NCBI GenBank assembly: GCA_003508835.1
Contig: PUFA01000066.1
Span: forward strand, 1,674,001-1,738,000
Reading direction: 5' to 3'
Origin: Eonycteris spelaea
Lineage: Eukaryota; Chordata; Mammalia; Chiroptera; Pteropodidae
Length of the DNA stretch: 64,000 bases
Positions 22,026-33,125 of this stretch are shown here, in pieces. Within the stretch, counting starts at the first letter, position 1; each line of letters opens with the position of its first letter. The notes under the pieces are model-generated. The model was given only the letters and a program-made list of their open reading frames with translations. It was not told the origin of the DNA and did not search any database. The position numbers and the translations under genes are program-made.

Positions 22026-23295
22026 AAAGTGGCTGGGCCAGTTAACCCAGGCAAGAGGCACGAACACCTGTCTCCTCAAGGGAGGTAACGAGCTGTCACC
22101 TCTCTCCACCCTTTCTCCCCACAGCCTCTGATTTCATACGGGGGCCGGGAGGAGGAGACGGGGGATCATCTGAGCTTGTCCAGGCAAAAGCAGGGTTCCT
22201 TTCCACTCACTCGCCTGACCACCAGCCTAGCCTCGCAGGGCCATGTAGCCCAGCAGAGTGGCAGAAATGGGCTGAGCAACGGGCTGGATGTATTTCCTGC
22301 CTTCCCAGCAAAGTGCTCTAAGAATGTGCACATCTGTGACATCATTTTCCTTTCGGAGACCAGATGACAAACCAGAGGGACTGAGATAGATAACTCTCCC
22401 CTTGTATAAAATCCAATCCCTAGCATTCTGGGGGGAAGTGGGCACCAAAAGCAAGGGCAGGCAGGCTTATATCTGCAAGATCCTGGGGAGGAAGACATTG
22501 CCAGGAGCCTCTAGTCTCAGTGAGGAAGGGGACAACTAGAATATCAGCCAGTTGACCCTGGGGTTTCTAGCCAGATTCAGGGATGGGAAAGGAGAGCGAT
22601 CACCACCCACCCCTCTTTCTTACAGTTGCCCCCTCCTGCCAGCAGGTGAATCCAGAACAACACACATTTTAATTCCAATTTCTACTTAAACGGCAGCTGT
22701 TGTCGTTGCCTGGGGACCCCTGTCTTTTTACACGTTATTGTAGATCAGTTGCCTGCCGCTGCAATGAAGAACTCTCGATGGGTCGTCTGGAATTTCTAAA
22801 TCATCACTGCGGAGAGCCCGAAGGATAAAGGAACAAGACAGGCTGCCCTACAAGTGTTATAAGTGCTTGATTCAAGCACATGACCCTGGGGTTCTGACCT
22901 CCTGAGATCAGCCCCTCCCATACATCAGCTCAGAGGGGAATGTGCTTTCTCACTCTGAGGGCAATGGAGGTGCACATTGTGGGTAGATCACCATACATCT
23001 TTTGGCCCGGATACTAAAACGCTCACCAGCTTTTTAAATGACTTTTTGGTTCCCAACATTGTTCTTGCAATTATAGGGCAGAGGAAAGAGGGGCAGATGG
23101 TCAGTTATCAGATCTGCGATTATCAAATTGAATTACTCAGACCCCTACGGTACACGGCGATTTTATAAGGGCTCATAAGCACAGAGAGGTCCAAGAGACT
23201 CCATCTCCAGATCCTCGACTGACGTGTGTACCCGAGGCTCCGCCTCTGCCACATCCTCTTTCACAAATGCCCTCCTCCCACTTTATAAAAGATGG
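22026..23295. other. single-copy sequence
   Basis: No repeat is recognised over about 1.2 kb. 22690-22850 and 22970-23170 carry CpGs and AT-rich cores ('ttgcaattatagggcagagg') and may be conserved. No exon is supported. Confidence 0.35.
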
Positions 23296-23445
23296 ATCCG
23301 TCGGGGATTCTGGCAGGAAATGGATGACACACTCGTACTGGCTAATTTGAGGATAGTTTTATCCAGGTACTGTTTAGTATATGTGCTGCCGAAGCGAGCA
23401 CAAGCCGGGTACTACTTAAAAGTTGTGGGCAGGATGCATGCCGAG
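23296..23445 (+). repeat. unnamed old repeat
   Basis: 'ggcaggaaatggatgacaca', 'ctggctaatttgaggatagt' and a following 'gttgtgggcaggatg' echo a common mammalian repeat that I cannot name. Confidence 0.4.
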
Positions 23446-23989
23446 AGCCTGGGTCATGGTCAGGCGCAAGAGAAGCACTAAGGAAATATTTGACGAAAAC
23501 GTACATGAATGATTGAATGACGGAGGACCTGAGTTCCAGAATTTCTAATTATCTCCTCAACTCCGGATTTCTATGACTTCTAGGACCGCTACGTGCAAAC
23601 CTGGAAGGGAAGCGAGTGGGAGAGAATTGGCAGCTGGTGAAATAACCAACGCTCTGACTTCCTCTTGTGCTGAGCCTCGGCCCAAGCATCCATCCCCAGG
23701 CTTCTTGTGCCTCCTGCTTGCCACAGATATTTTCAAAGTGCCAGCAGGAGATTAGTTGATGGGATGTCTCAGGTCTCAAAGGAGATTGGGCTCTGCCTGT
23801 CACTCCATGGGGAATCGTCATTTCTCCTCAGTACACAGGAGCTGTGACTGGGAAGGGAGGAGTTGAAAGGGGGGGAAACCCCCTGAGAAAATTTTAAATT
23901 TAAAACACACAGGGAGAGATCTTAGGTAGAGGTATCTGAATGAGATCAGATTTCACCCCTGGAGTCCAATTCAGAGGCATTGATAAGTG
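23446..23989. other. single-copy sequence
   Basis: Nothing firm. 'gaatgattgaatgacgg' at about 23507 may be the end of an old repeat tail. Confidence 0.35.
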
Positions 23990-24800
23990 GCCTAGTTTTT
24001 TAATGATCTCAAATATTTGGTTAAAGAGATGGTATAAATACCCACGTTAAATCCAACTGCTGTCACTATGAAAAATGTTATATGGTTGTTTATTCTTATG
24101 ACTTGCTCAGAAAGCAGCCTACACTTCACAAGCCCTAGTGAACTATTTGTAAGAAGGTGAATAGAAATGAACAATATTAAATTAGTTGCCTGTTTATTCC
24201 TCCAAGCTACCCATATTCCTTGATTTATACTGAAATTCTTGCTCCAATGTTTATTCATGTTGTTTCTTTCCACGTAAAACTTATTACATGGCTTCCTTGG
24301 GGCACTTGTCACTTTTCTTTTTTTCTTTTCTTCTTGACTCTGGTTAAATAAACTATTGATTTTGTTTTCAAGTTAATCTAAGGGGATAATAGAGTTCTGA
24401 TTTGATAAGTACAACCTTAACGTATTCAAAGAAAACACATTTTAGGTCTTCAATTAGCCTTTTTTTTTTTTTTTTCCTTTTTTAAAAAATCAAATTGACC
24501 AAACCATGACTCACTGCCTTGGGGATATCTGAGAGAGCTTAATGGGCATGAAGCTGCATACGGTGTTAATTCTATAGAGACAAATTATCAAAAGGAAAAT
24601 GGACATTAGTGGCTGTGGAGGCTAATCCAAAGACATGTGCTCTTTCTTTGAAGATGAATTAGCACTGGGTTTGTTAGAGTGAACCAAGGTAAACTGCAAT
24701 ATTTGAGAAGCCAATGGAACTTGCTCTAGATGGCCCAAGAGAGTCTGTCAGGTGTCATTGTAGAGTTGCCAGTCTATTTGTCCGCTCGAAGACAATGAAT
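23990..24800. other. AT-rich candidate conserved block
   Basis: About 800 bp without clear repeats apart from a T16 run at 24460-24475. It contains many AT-rich regulatory-like words ('ctttagtagcttaat'-type cores, 'gacaaattatcaaaaggaaa', 'gatgaattagcactgggttt'). An open frame of 106 codons on the minus strand (23992-24312) has no recognisable product and a low-complexity AT-driven composition. Confidence 0.3.
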
Positions 24801-24829
24801 ATCTGTCTTCAAAGAGGCTCATTCTATCT

Positions 24830-25265
24830 ATCAGGATACACTTGGTTGTAAGTGGCAGAAAACCCAGATCCAACTGGTTTAAGCTTAGGAAAGTATTTAT
24901 TGGTTAGTGACAAGGAAAGAGTAGGGGTAGAGCTGGCCTTGGGCACATCAAATTCCAGAGACTTATATTTCATTGTCAGGACTCTGGCTCTCTTTTTCTG
25001 TCTGCTTGGACTGACATCATACTGAGGCACCTGCTGTCCCCATGGGCCTCAGAAGTGTCAGTTTTACATGCTTCCATCCCTAGGTCCCTCTGCAAGAAAA
25101 TCTATACCTCCAGCAAAGGCCCATGATTAGCTCTGATTGGTTGTGACTGGGTCACATGCCATTCCTGAGCCAATCACTGTGGCCAGAAGCATGTGATGTC
25201 TGATTGGTCAAGCCTGGGTCACGTGACATCCATGGAGCTGGCCTAAAACTAGCAAAGCACGGGTT
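24830..25265 (+). repeat. unnamed old repeat, family A copy 2
   Basis: Best-preserved copy. 'atccaactggtttaagctta', 'tatttattggttagtgacaa' and a CT-rich middle are followed by three CCAAT boxes (25136-25140 reversed, 25170-25174, 25203-25207 reversed) and the palindrome GTCACGTGAC at 25218-25227. Class not assigned. Confidence 0.55.
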
Positions 25266-26039
25266 CCCAGAGCTAACTCAGAGTCCTGTCCCCAGAAGTG
25301 TGGGGAATGAACATTGCGCAGGCCCAAAGACAGCTGTCTACCTTTCATCCATCCTGACAAGCTGTCCTCCAGGGTCAACCTAGGGTCCTTGTGTTCTTTG
25401 TCCCCTCTTTGCCCTTTCGTGCACAGACCTCATTTCTCAGGACCCCTGCCTCCACCATGACTACCTGAACCTCACTTCTGGAACATGGCTTCTGCCCAAA
25501 CCTTTCCCTTTCTCCACTCTTTCTCAGCTCCCACTCCGGGAGTGTCCCACTCACCCTCTTTGACCCCAGTTCATTCTCCTGTCTTCACCGACGTCCTGAC
25601 TCCAGGTCTCCAGCCATGTCGCTGTTCAAGCATCTGAGCTTCCTGATTCACGTGTGGTCTCTGACATGGCTGAGGGCCAGCGGGCACAGGGGCCAGAACT
25701 GACCATCGAGAACAGCCCTTCTCTCTTGCTCTCATGAGAAAATTCTAAACATGCACCCACCATTTTCCCTTTTAATCGGTGAATGGCCCTGGACCAAAAG
25801 CAATAAAACTCTGACACAATCAGAAGGAAATGGGCGGTTTGCATGTATATTTATCATATTATATTTATTGCATTATGTTGCATTATATATGTATATATAA
25901 AACATGCAATAAAATTATGGACTACAATGGAAGATTATTTTTACTATTACTGTTGAAAATTCATCTGCTTATAAATTACAGAACAATACCACATTGTGAT
26001 ATCACCCTTAAACACAGATAGTTTTTTTTATAGATATAA
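25266..26039. other. single-copy, then AT-rich
   Basis: 25330-25640 is pyrimidine-rich without diagnostic repeat words. 25835-25930 is TA-rich low-complexity DNA. No exon is supported. Confidence 0.4.
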
Positions 26040-26250
26040 GTTATCATCGTCTCTATCAGCAGCAGCAGCGTCATAATTTGCATTTGTTGGACACCATCCT
26101 AAGGACTTCACGTTTCTCTCATTTATCAGTCCTTTGAAATAAGCACTATACTTCCGTTCTCATTTTTAAAATGAGGAACCAAGGCACAGAGAAATTAATC
26201 GACTTTCCAAGGTCACACAGCTGGTAAGTGGTGTGGTCGGGTGTATGATA
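26040..26250 (-). repeat. MIR SINE, reversed
   Basis: Near-complete reversed order: 'gcatttgttggacaccatcc', 'ttatcagtcctttgaaataa', 'aaaatgaggaaccaaggcac', 'ccaaggtcacacagctggta', 'agtggtgtggtcgggtg'. Confidence 0.9.
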
Positions 26251-26515
26251 GGATTGACTTTCGTTGCCCTGTAAAATTCGGGGTGGGGGCGGCCATTGCC
26301 TGGCTCTAGCCAGTGGAATGTGACCAAAGATATATGATAGTGGCACGTCCCATATGGTTGAGGCACTGCCATCATGGCGCCTAAGTGAGGGTGCTATAGA
26401 GCAGACATGACCATTGTCCTGCGGCTGACATGGATTTGAACAGGTAATACGTGCTATAGCTTGAAGCTACTAAGATTTCGGCTTTTTTCTTATATATTAC
26501 TGCAGAATGACATCA
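26251..26515 (+). repeat. unnamed old repeat, family B copy 1
   Basis: Ends in 'gaagctactaagatttcggc' and 'tatattactgcagaatgaca'. This 3' signature is shared with 34870-35228 and 40690-41118. It resembles LTR-like mammalian repeats, but the class is uncertain. Confidence 0.45.
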
Positions 26516-26885
26516 GATAGCAAAGGGACCTTTAGCTTCTTCTCAACATTTTCATTATTTTTAACAAAGAGACATACTTATGTGTCGCTTGTGTAATTAA
26601 AACAGCACTTAATTAAAAGAAACCTGAGGCGGTCTCATGGCAATAGAATTAATCCTTGCCCTGTAACCCTAATAAATGAAGGCATTCTAGATACCTCTGT
26701 GTTCTCAGTGGTTAATGATTAATAATTGTAACTTTATTTTTATAGTTAAAGAATTTGATTATACTGATGTTCATTACTCTATGCTTTGAACTCTTCTGAT
26801 ATATTTTAAGGTAAGATATTTAGCTATGTCTCCTTAAAGCATAATTTAACTTCTTACTAGTTCATGTCAAAGAAAATGATCCTTT
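26516..26885. other. AT-rich single-copy sequence
   Basis: No repeat recognised. 'cagcacttaattaaaagaaa' and 'gaattaatccttgccctgta' give it a regulatory look, without proof. Confidence 0.3.
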
Positions 26886-27060
26886 ATTGTCAAAGGTTTC
26901 TACGGCCTCTCTTCTGTGCCAGGCATGTTGTAATGGCTTTGCAGCTACTAACTCACTTAAACTTGACAATAACCGTTTGGGTTATGTATTATTATTAATT
27001 AACTATCCTATAGTTAGGAAGAAGCCAGGAATTGGTCTAAGGCGGTGTGGTCCAAAGTCC
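26886..27060 (-). repeat. MIR SINE, reversed
   Basis: 'tctgtgccaggcatgttgta', 'ctaactcacttaaacttgac', 'gttatgtattattattaatt' follow reversed MIR order, with a diverged core after it. Confidence 0.65.
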
Positions 27061-27084
27061 CCACATTGATTATTTTATTCCTCT

Positions 27085-27175
27085 GTCCATACCCAGGGAT
27101 CCAGAACAGCGATTGCTCCAATTACAGTCTGTCAGTAATTATTGGTTGCGTGAGTGAATGAATGAATGAATGAAC
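27085..27175 (+). repeat. L2-type tail with (TGAA)n
   Basis: 'tcagtaattattggttgcgtg' followed by GAATGAATGAATGAATGAA is the characteristic L2 3' terminal repeat. Confidence 0.7.
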
Positions 27176-27340
27176 TACACTTCACAAAGTTCCTTCATTC
27201 ACATTATTTCATTTGAATGTCATGGCAATCCATTGACCATTGACAGATATGATTAGTATCTCCAGGTTACAAATGAAGAAACTGAGTCTTGGCAAAGTGA
27301 AAAGCGAAGTTACCCAGGAGATGACAGATATAAGCAATTC
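27176..27340 (-). repeat. MIR SINE, reversed
   Basis: 'ttcattcacattatttcatt', 'ggttacaaatgaagaaactg', 'agtcttggcaaagtgaaaag' match reversed MIR. It abuts the L2 tail. Confidence 0.7.
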
Positions 27341-27893
27341 CTCATTTACTGTTCTTTCCACTTCCGCTTAGTTCAGAAAACTGATAACCCAGGCTGAATC
27401 CAGACCACAAGCTATTCTAATGAATTTTAGTTAGGAGACACCAGAGAAAACAACTTGTTTTCCAAGTTGTCTTTAAAGAAAGAAGGAGAAGGAAGTTTGG
27501 CTGCTTGGGGCCTCATTCCTGTAGGGACTCATCTGACCCCAGGAGCTGGGCAGCCCTGTAGACTGCAAGATCCCACTGACCCTCACGGGAACCTGAGGAG
27601 AGGAGGAGTTAGCAGCCTTGTCTTTGCTGACGAGGAAACCCAGGCTTGGGAAGGCCCATGGTCACAGGGTGGAGGGGATGGTTTCACTCGGAGGGCATGG
27701 CATCTGTGCTAAGGTCCGGATGAGAGAGAGTGGGAAACGGGCCTTGGAGGGGGGAGTGTTTCCTTTGACTGAGATCCCCAAGAGTGGAGAAGAATGCTTG
27801 TCCCTCTTAAAGGTGCTCCCCACCGTCACCAATTTCCTCGCCCATCAGGGAGAAAGAACCCTGCATTTCCGTGTCTTGAAACAATGAAAACCT
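27341..27893. other. mostly single-copy; short reversed MIR core
   Basis: 27605-27680 ('ctgacgaggaaacccaggct', 'catggtcacagggtggag') looks like a reversed MIR core. The rest is unassigned. Confidence 0.45.
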
Positions 27894-27919
27894 AAAAAAA
27901 AAAAAAAAAAAAAAAAAAA
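27894..27919 (+). repeat. A26 homopolymer
   Basis: Pure A run not preceded by any SINE or retrocopy that I can recognise. Confidence 0.95.
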
Positions 27920-28149
27920 GCTTTCCCTTCTTTCCTCCCAAGGGACAGAGGATTCCGCCTCCTTCATCGAGATGGCACGAACGCGGAGGTGTACACCTTT
28001 AACGTACGCCCCACCCCCTCCTGTGGCGTGCGGAGTGTTCTGTGCGCTCTCTGTCACATAGTAAATGACAGGGCGGCTTTGCACTACCCCTTCCAAGGAC
28101 CCTCCATGCTTCAGGAACAAACGTTCTTTCCAGAAGAGCATCGTGGCCT
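27920..28149. other. single-copy sequence
   Basis: Slightly CpG-rich. Nothing recognised. Confidence 0.35.
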
Positions 28150-28490
28150 TAGCTTGGGCTGCCATAACAGAACGCCGAAGACTGGGGGGCTGAGACAAAG
28201 GGAATTTGCTTTCTCACAGCTCTGGAGGCTCAAGTCCAAGATCGAGGTGCCGGCCGGGTTGGTTCCGGTGAGGCCTCTCTTCCTGGCTGGCCGGCAGCCG
28301 CCTTCTTGCTGTGCCCATACATGGCCTTTTCTCTGTGCTCTTGTGGAGAGAGAGAGAAGTTTGGTGTCCCCTCCTCTTCTTATAAGAACATCACTCCAGT
28401 CAGATTAAGGCCCCACACTTATGACCTCATCGAACCTTAATTATCTCCATCTTCCAATATTCTCACATTGGAGGTTAGGGGTCCCTTATT
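28150..28490 (-). mobile_element. MaLR (MST/MLT1-type) LTR, reversed
   Basis: Reverse order of the LTR end and body: 'gggctgccataacagaacgc', 'tttctcacagctctggaggc', 'aagtccaagatcgaggtgcc', 'ccttcttgctgtgcccatac', 'atggccttttctctgtgctc', 'tcttcttataagaacatcac'. The outer LTR start is lost. Confidence 0.75.
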
Positions 28491-28492
28491 TC

Positions 28493-28553
28493 GTGCCTTC
28501 CTTCCTTTCTCCCTCCCTCCCTCCCTCCCTCCCTTCCTCCTTTTCTTCCCTCC
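28493..28553 (+). repeat. (TCCC)n pyrimidine tract
   Basis: Interrupted CCCT/CTTC units directly after the LTR. Confidence 0.9.
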
Positions 28554-28559
28554 TACCTT

Positions 28560-29010
28560 TGGTCACTACAGATATTCACCGAGTAACTACTATGTGTCAG
28601 ACACAGGGGTTAGAGCAGAACATAAATACAGCCTGCCTGGCCCTCACTCACAGAACTCACATGTGCCTCCCTGCCACTGGTGGCTCTGTGGCTCTCTTCC
28701 TACCTCGTCCTGTGTTTCTCTGTCTATACGTCCCTCCTCTGTCTCTCCCAGCAATACATGTAAATGGGCACAAGTCTAGGACTCAGGAAGTACCTGAGTC
28801 CACCTGTTCAGTGATTCATTCATGAACAGACATGGGTGAAGGTCCCAGCATGTGCCAGGCCCTGGGAATATAGAGCCTGGAACTGACAGCCTACAGGGAC
28901 TATAGATGTGCAAATAAAATCACAGTACCACATGACCAGCGCCCTAGAGAGGAATGAGAGCCCAAGGGAACACTTAGATGGAGTCTTCCACGAAGGTCAT
29001 GACATTTGAC
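28560..29010 (+). repeat. unnamed old repeat pieces, L2/family C-like
   Basis: 'cgagtaactactatgtgtca' plus 'gacacaggggttagagcaga' and, after single-copy text, 'gtgccaggccctgggaatat' and 'catgacatttgacctgggct' are words of widespread old mammalian repeats. Boundaries and class are uncertain. Confidence 0.4.
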
Positions 29011-29014
29011 CTGG

Positions 29015-29265
29015 GCTAGAGGTGGTGCTGAGAATATAGGCTTTAAGGTGAGAAAACCTCTAACCCCAAAGGAGCCCAGGTATGTCACCAGTGAGCCCAC
29101 CTCTTTGTGCCTTTGTTTCCTCTTCTGTAAAATCGGAGCGACAATAGTCAGGGCACCCACCCCCTAGAGTTGCTGTGAAAGGTACATGAGTTAGGACACT
29201 TCATGCTTAAAATAGTATATAACACATGATAGGCACTCCATAAATATCCGCCACGTGAGAACACA
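29015..29265 (+). repeat. MIR SINE
   Basis: Near-complete sense order: 'gcctttgtttcctcttctgt', 'aaaatcggagcgacaatagt', 'agagttgctgtgaaaggtac', 'ataggcactccataaatatc'. Confidence 0.85.
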
Positions 29266-29611
29266 AATAAGTGGATGAATTCAAAGTAGCCTTCCATGTT
29301 TATACTACAGATAGGACAAGCTTCACGCGGAGACCATTCCCCCTGATCCGTTCTACCCCTTTAATTTTGAACAACTGCAGGAATTCCAACTGTTGCGATA
29401 GTTAATCATATTCTTTTGTTTTCGCCAAAGGCGATGCTGTGCAAGCTTGAGCATGTGGCCTCTGCGGCGGGCTCTGCCTCCTCCTGTGTCACCTTGGGCA
29501 AAATCCATGTCTGCCTGCCTAATTTGTCAAATGCGAATTGTCTTAGTGTGAGAATTGAAGTCAATATTTGGAAGCTGTTGAAGACTCAGAGTGACTTTGC
29601 CAGAACGAGGT
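29266..29611. other. single-copy sequence
   Basis: Possible MIR remnant near 29475-29550 ('gtcaccttgggcaaaatcca'). Otherwise nothing. Confidence 0.35.
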
Positions 29612-30145
29612 AGGCAGAAGAATGCCCCTGCCCCCAAAGATATCATACTTTGATCCCTAGAACCTGTAAGCATATGCCCTCACGTGGTTGGGGCGGAGGA
29701 GGGGGTTGGGAGAGGGGGAGATTTAGGTTGCCAATCAACTGACTGTGGCAATGGGGCCATTATCCTGAATTATCTGGGTGGACCTAATGTAAGTACAGTG
29801 TCCTTGAAAGTGGAAGAGAGAAGCGGAAGAGTGTCACCGTACATGTGATGATGGAAGGAAGGTTGTAGAAATGCAGTGTGGGGACTCAACCCGCCATTGA
29901 TGGTTTCAAAGATGGAGGACGCGGCCCTGGGCCAAAGATGGAGGAACTGGAAAAGGCCAGGACATGGACTCTCCCCGAGAGCCTCCACGAAGGAACACAG
30001 CTCCGCCGGCACCTTGATTTTAGTTAGCTCCAGCAGACTCATTTTGGACTTCCGACATCCCGAACTGTAAGAGATAAATGCATGTTGTTTTAGCCACTAC
30101 TTAGTGGTAAGTTGTTACAACAGCAATAGGAAACGAATACAATAG
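29612..30145 (+). mobile_element. MLT1 LTR (ERVL-MaLR), nearly full length
   Basis: Full MLT1 order is readable: start 'aggcagaagaatgcccctgc', 'tgatccctagaacctgtaag', 'attatcctgaattatctggg', 'tggacctaatgtaagtacag', 'ggcaccttgattttagttag', 'gacttccgacatcccgaact' and end 'acaacagcaataggaaacga'. It is a solitary LTR; no internal region adjoins it. Confidence 0.88.
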
Positions 30146-30149
30146 CCAA

Positions 30150-30270
30150 TTATAACATCCAGTTCATGAGGGCAGGGATTTCTGTCTGTTTTCCACCACT
30201 GTTTTGCCAGGGCCTAGAACACTGTCTGGCTTTTAGTACCTGCCAGAGACATATTTTCTCAGGGGGTAGA
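30150..30270 (+). repeat. L2 LINE terminal fragment
   Basis: 'cagttcatgagggcagggat', 'ttctgtctgttttccaccac' and 'ggcctagaacactgtctggc' are the last part of L2. It lies directly after the MLT1 LTR. Confidence 0.75.
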
Positions 30271-30719
30271 TGGTGTACCTAGGTCAACCTACGCATTTCA
30301 CCTCAGCTCAGGTAGAGTGGGTGTGCAACCTGCTCCCTCCAAGAAGAGGCTATTTAAGGACCATTATTGCTGGGAACTGAGGGGCAGAGAAGCCCTCCAT
30401 TTGGACGGCATGCCATGTGGCCCTGAGCACCGGGACAGCTGTACCCCTCATGCTACCATGATGGGGACCAATGGAGAGTGGGGTGTAAATAGTTGATGTT
30501 GGGGACAAGGTGATGGGCAGAACAGAGAGAAGTGCCGGAAAATGCCCGGAGTTTGACATCCAGTCAAAAGCTGAACTCTCCATTAATTAATTTAAGAGGA
30601 AGGTCTGGGTTCAGTATTAAATAGAATGTTGACTCTGAAAGCCATGAGTCCGGAAAACCTGAGTTTTCCATGCAAATTATGGACCACAGACATGTGAGGA
30701 CAGGAAAACGTGAGTTGGT
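30271..30719. other. single-copy sequence
   Basis: Contains one octamer motif ATGCAAAT at 30670-30677 ('ttccatgcaaattatgg'). No repeat or exon recognised. Confidence 0.35.
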
Positions 30720-30900
30720 TTCTCATCACCATCACCCTGTCTGCACAAGCTCTTGTGTACAGAATAAGAGTGATACTAACTCACCCCAGCACAGGACTTT
30801 ACAGTTTGCAAAGCATTTTTAAATTTTATAAAAATTCTCTTCTTATTAATAGCATGTACATGGGGCAGATGGTTGAAACTGAGGCTCAGGGAATTCACTC
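30720..30900 (-). repeat. MIR3-like SINE, reversed
   Basis: 'aggactttacagtttgcaaa', 'gcatttttaaattttataaa' and a later 'ggttgaaactgaggctcagg' match reversed MIR3-type order. Confidence 0.55.
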
Positions 30901-31329
30901 ATTTAAGAGATATGTATTGAGCCTCTACTTTGGAATGTTCCAGGTCCTGTGGGTACAGCAGACGACAGAACAGATGATGACAAACCTTAGTGGGGAGTCA
31001 GACAATCATCCAGGTGGATGGAAGGTGTGGCTGCCTGAATCACCCAGGGCTCACCCCAGATGGTGGGAGAGGTTCTATGTGGCAGCCTCCTCTAGGGCAC
31101 TCTAGAGGATGTCCTAGATTGGTCATAGGTTGACCAGGGTTCGCTCACATTCTGGCATTGCCCTACTTAGAGGAAAAAAATAGAAAACCAAAAGTTGATT
31201 TCTTTAGGAAAAAAAAAAGATGTTTTTGTTCTCTATTTGTGGCTCTGGAATTGTTATGGAGCAGATGGCAATGTGGTTTGCAACGAATATGAAAGAAGCT
31301 TTTGTTCCTCGTGAACATTCTTCCCTGCT
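30901..31329. other. partly old repeat, mostly unassigned
   Basis: 30901-31010 ('gatatgtattgagcctctac', 'ttccaggtcctgtgggtaca') is an L2-like repeat word. The remainder is unassigned. Confidence 0.4.
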
Positions 31330-31700
31330 TCCATAAACAGAGGCATGACGCTCCCTATCCCCTAGTTGCTAAGTGGGGCCATGGGACTCGCTCTTGACTG
31401 TCGGTGTGGATGCAAGAGGCGTTGAGTGTCACTTCACTGAAGCATTTCACAGCAGGTGCGTGAGCTCCAGGCATCTCCGCCTCGCCCTGTGACGATGGAA
31501 GCCAGGGCTGTGAGGTCCATGACACAAGGTGGAAGTCCCCTGGATGGCCGAGTTCACATGGGGACACTACCCTTGAGGGCTGCTACCTGGGCCTCCAATA
31601 GGTCTCACATGGAGGGGAGAAAGAACCATAAAGAAGCATGTGAGTTAATAGGCAAACAAACACATTTTTGATATCATGACCACTAAGATTTGGGGGGTGA
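31330..31700 (+). repeat. unnamed old LTR-like repeat
   Basis: Ends with 'gaccactaagatttggggggtg' and 'gttatggcataagcccag', the signature of LTR-like mammalian repeats. The body ('ggaagccagggctgtgaggt') is consistent, but the family is not identified. Confidence 0.4.
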
Positions 31701-32079
31701 TCGTTATGGCATAAGCCCAGCCTTCTTCGTTTAATAAAGAGCTATGGTGATGGACACAGGACACTTGTCTTGAAGCTGCCTCAGCAGAGCATTCTGGATC
31801 TATTTGGAGGGTATGTCTCACATAAACAAAATTAAAACAAAATGGTTTTATAATGAAAATTTGATTCTTACTTTAAACACACATTTTCTTGGTGGAGGCA
31901 CTAATGGGGACAGTGGAGGGTGGCGAACTTCCTCTTTCTAAGCTTTTGTCGGTACTACCACCGGTAAAGAATATTAAGACACCAGGAACTCAGGTGCTTG
32001 GGGATTTCTTAAGGGCCAGCTCTTATTGTGACTTAATTAAGAAAGCGACAGAGAAGCGTCAGACAATTTAAACAGAGGT
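31701..32079. other. single-copy sequence
   Basis: Nothing recognised. Confidence 0.35.
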
Positions 32080-32480
32080 CGTCAGAGCCCCGGTTGACTC
32101 AGAGCTGCAGAGAGACGTGGGCTTTATTAGTCTCCTTTGCTTCTCTGAAAGCAAAGTAGGTTTGTCTTCCACTGGAGGCTAATCCATTCGTCACTGCGAA
32201 ATCTCTGAGGACAGGCAGGTCCATTTCAAACCTAATTTGCAGTTGGCTTTTCATTTTAGTGGTTTGGGAATGGAATTCATCTGCCTAAACCCTAGAGTGT
32301 GGGGGTGCCTCATGCAAATATTTAATACCCACAGCGAAATTTCGATATAACACTAACAATTTGTTTTGCCTGATATCGGCCTCATTTGTCAAAGCTATTG
32401 ACCTGGGACCATAAAGAAATGTCACTCTTGCCCCCTTTGTAATGGTTTTATGCAAATAAATGGCTTTCAAGACTTAATTC
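32080..32480. other. candidate enhancer-like conserved block with two octamers
   Basis: Repeat-free 400 bp with two exact ATGCAAAT octamers (32312-32319 and 32450-32457; POU-factor consensus). Homeobox and CpG words lie nearby ('gcaaatatttaataccc', 'gcgaaatttcgatataac', 'tgatatcggcctcatttgtc'). Enhancer function is inference from motif content. Confidence 0.35.
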
Positions 32481-33125
32481 TGCGGAAATGTTCAGGGAGA
32501 AAGAAGGCAGGCAGAGAAGATGACCAAGACTGGAGATAAACAGAACGGTGGAGGGGAAAGAAGAGCGAGGCAAGGAAAGGTGGGGGTGTGGAGAGAAGGG
32601 AGACGGAGGAGGAGCGTGTCAGGAGCGTAGTGAACGGCTTCCTCTGTGACAAGGCGTGGTTGCAAAGAGGAGTGGCTTTTTGTTCTGCACACCTCAGGGC
32701 ACTGTCGGGAGGAGACGAGTTAACAATGCACTTGAAAGGATCAGATCCGACTCACAATTTTGGCTGTTACTATTTGAGCAGAGAGAAGCCAGAGCAATAA
32801 TGTCGTTAAGTGGGGCAAAGATTACGTGACAGCAGAAGGCATACCTGGGGGCCCACCTCGCTTTCCAAGACATAGGTGGGCACGAGCGGTTCAAAAGCGT
32901 CTGACTCATCTCGTTCCTTAACCTGGTCTGCCCACACTCTTGCTATGCTGCCAGCATGTCTGCGCTCTCCTCCCGAGCCCCGTTCACAATTCTCCTTCTC
33001 CCATTTTGCAAAAGGAGGGTGTGGTTTCCTGCCATCCAAAACCTCCTCATGGTGCTTTGCCCAGAGGTGTCCATACCTCCTGGGCACCCAACGAAGGGAC
33101 GGTGCCTCCTCTGGGCCATGATGCT
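32481..33125. other. single-copy sequence
   Basis: Purine-rich at 32495-32640. Overlapping short open frames on both strands lack coding character. Confidence 0.35.

Noticed and set aside
27894..27919. A26 run as the tail of a retrocopy or SINE
   Set aside because: The upstream sequence matches no mRNA or SINE that I recognise.
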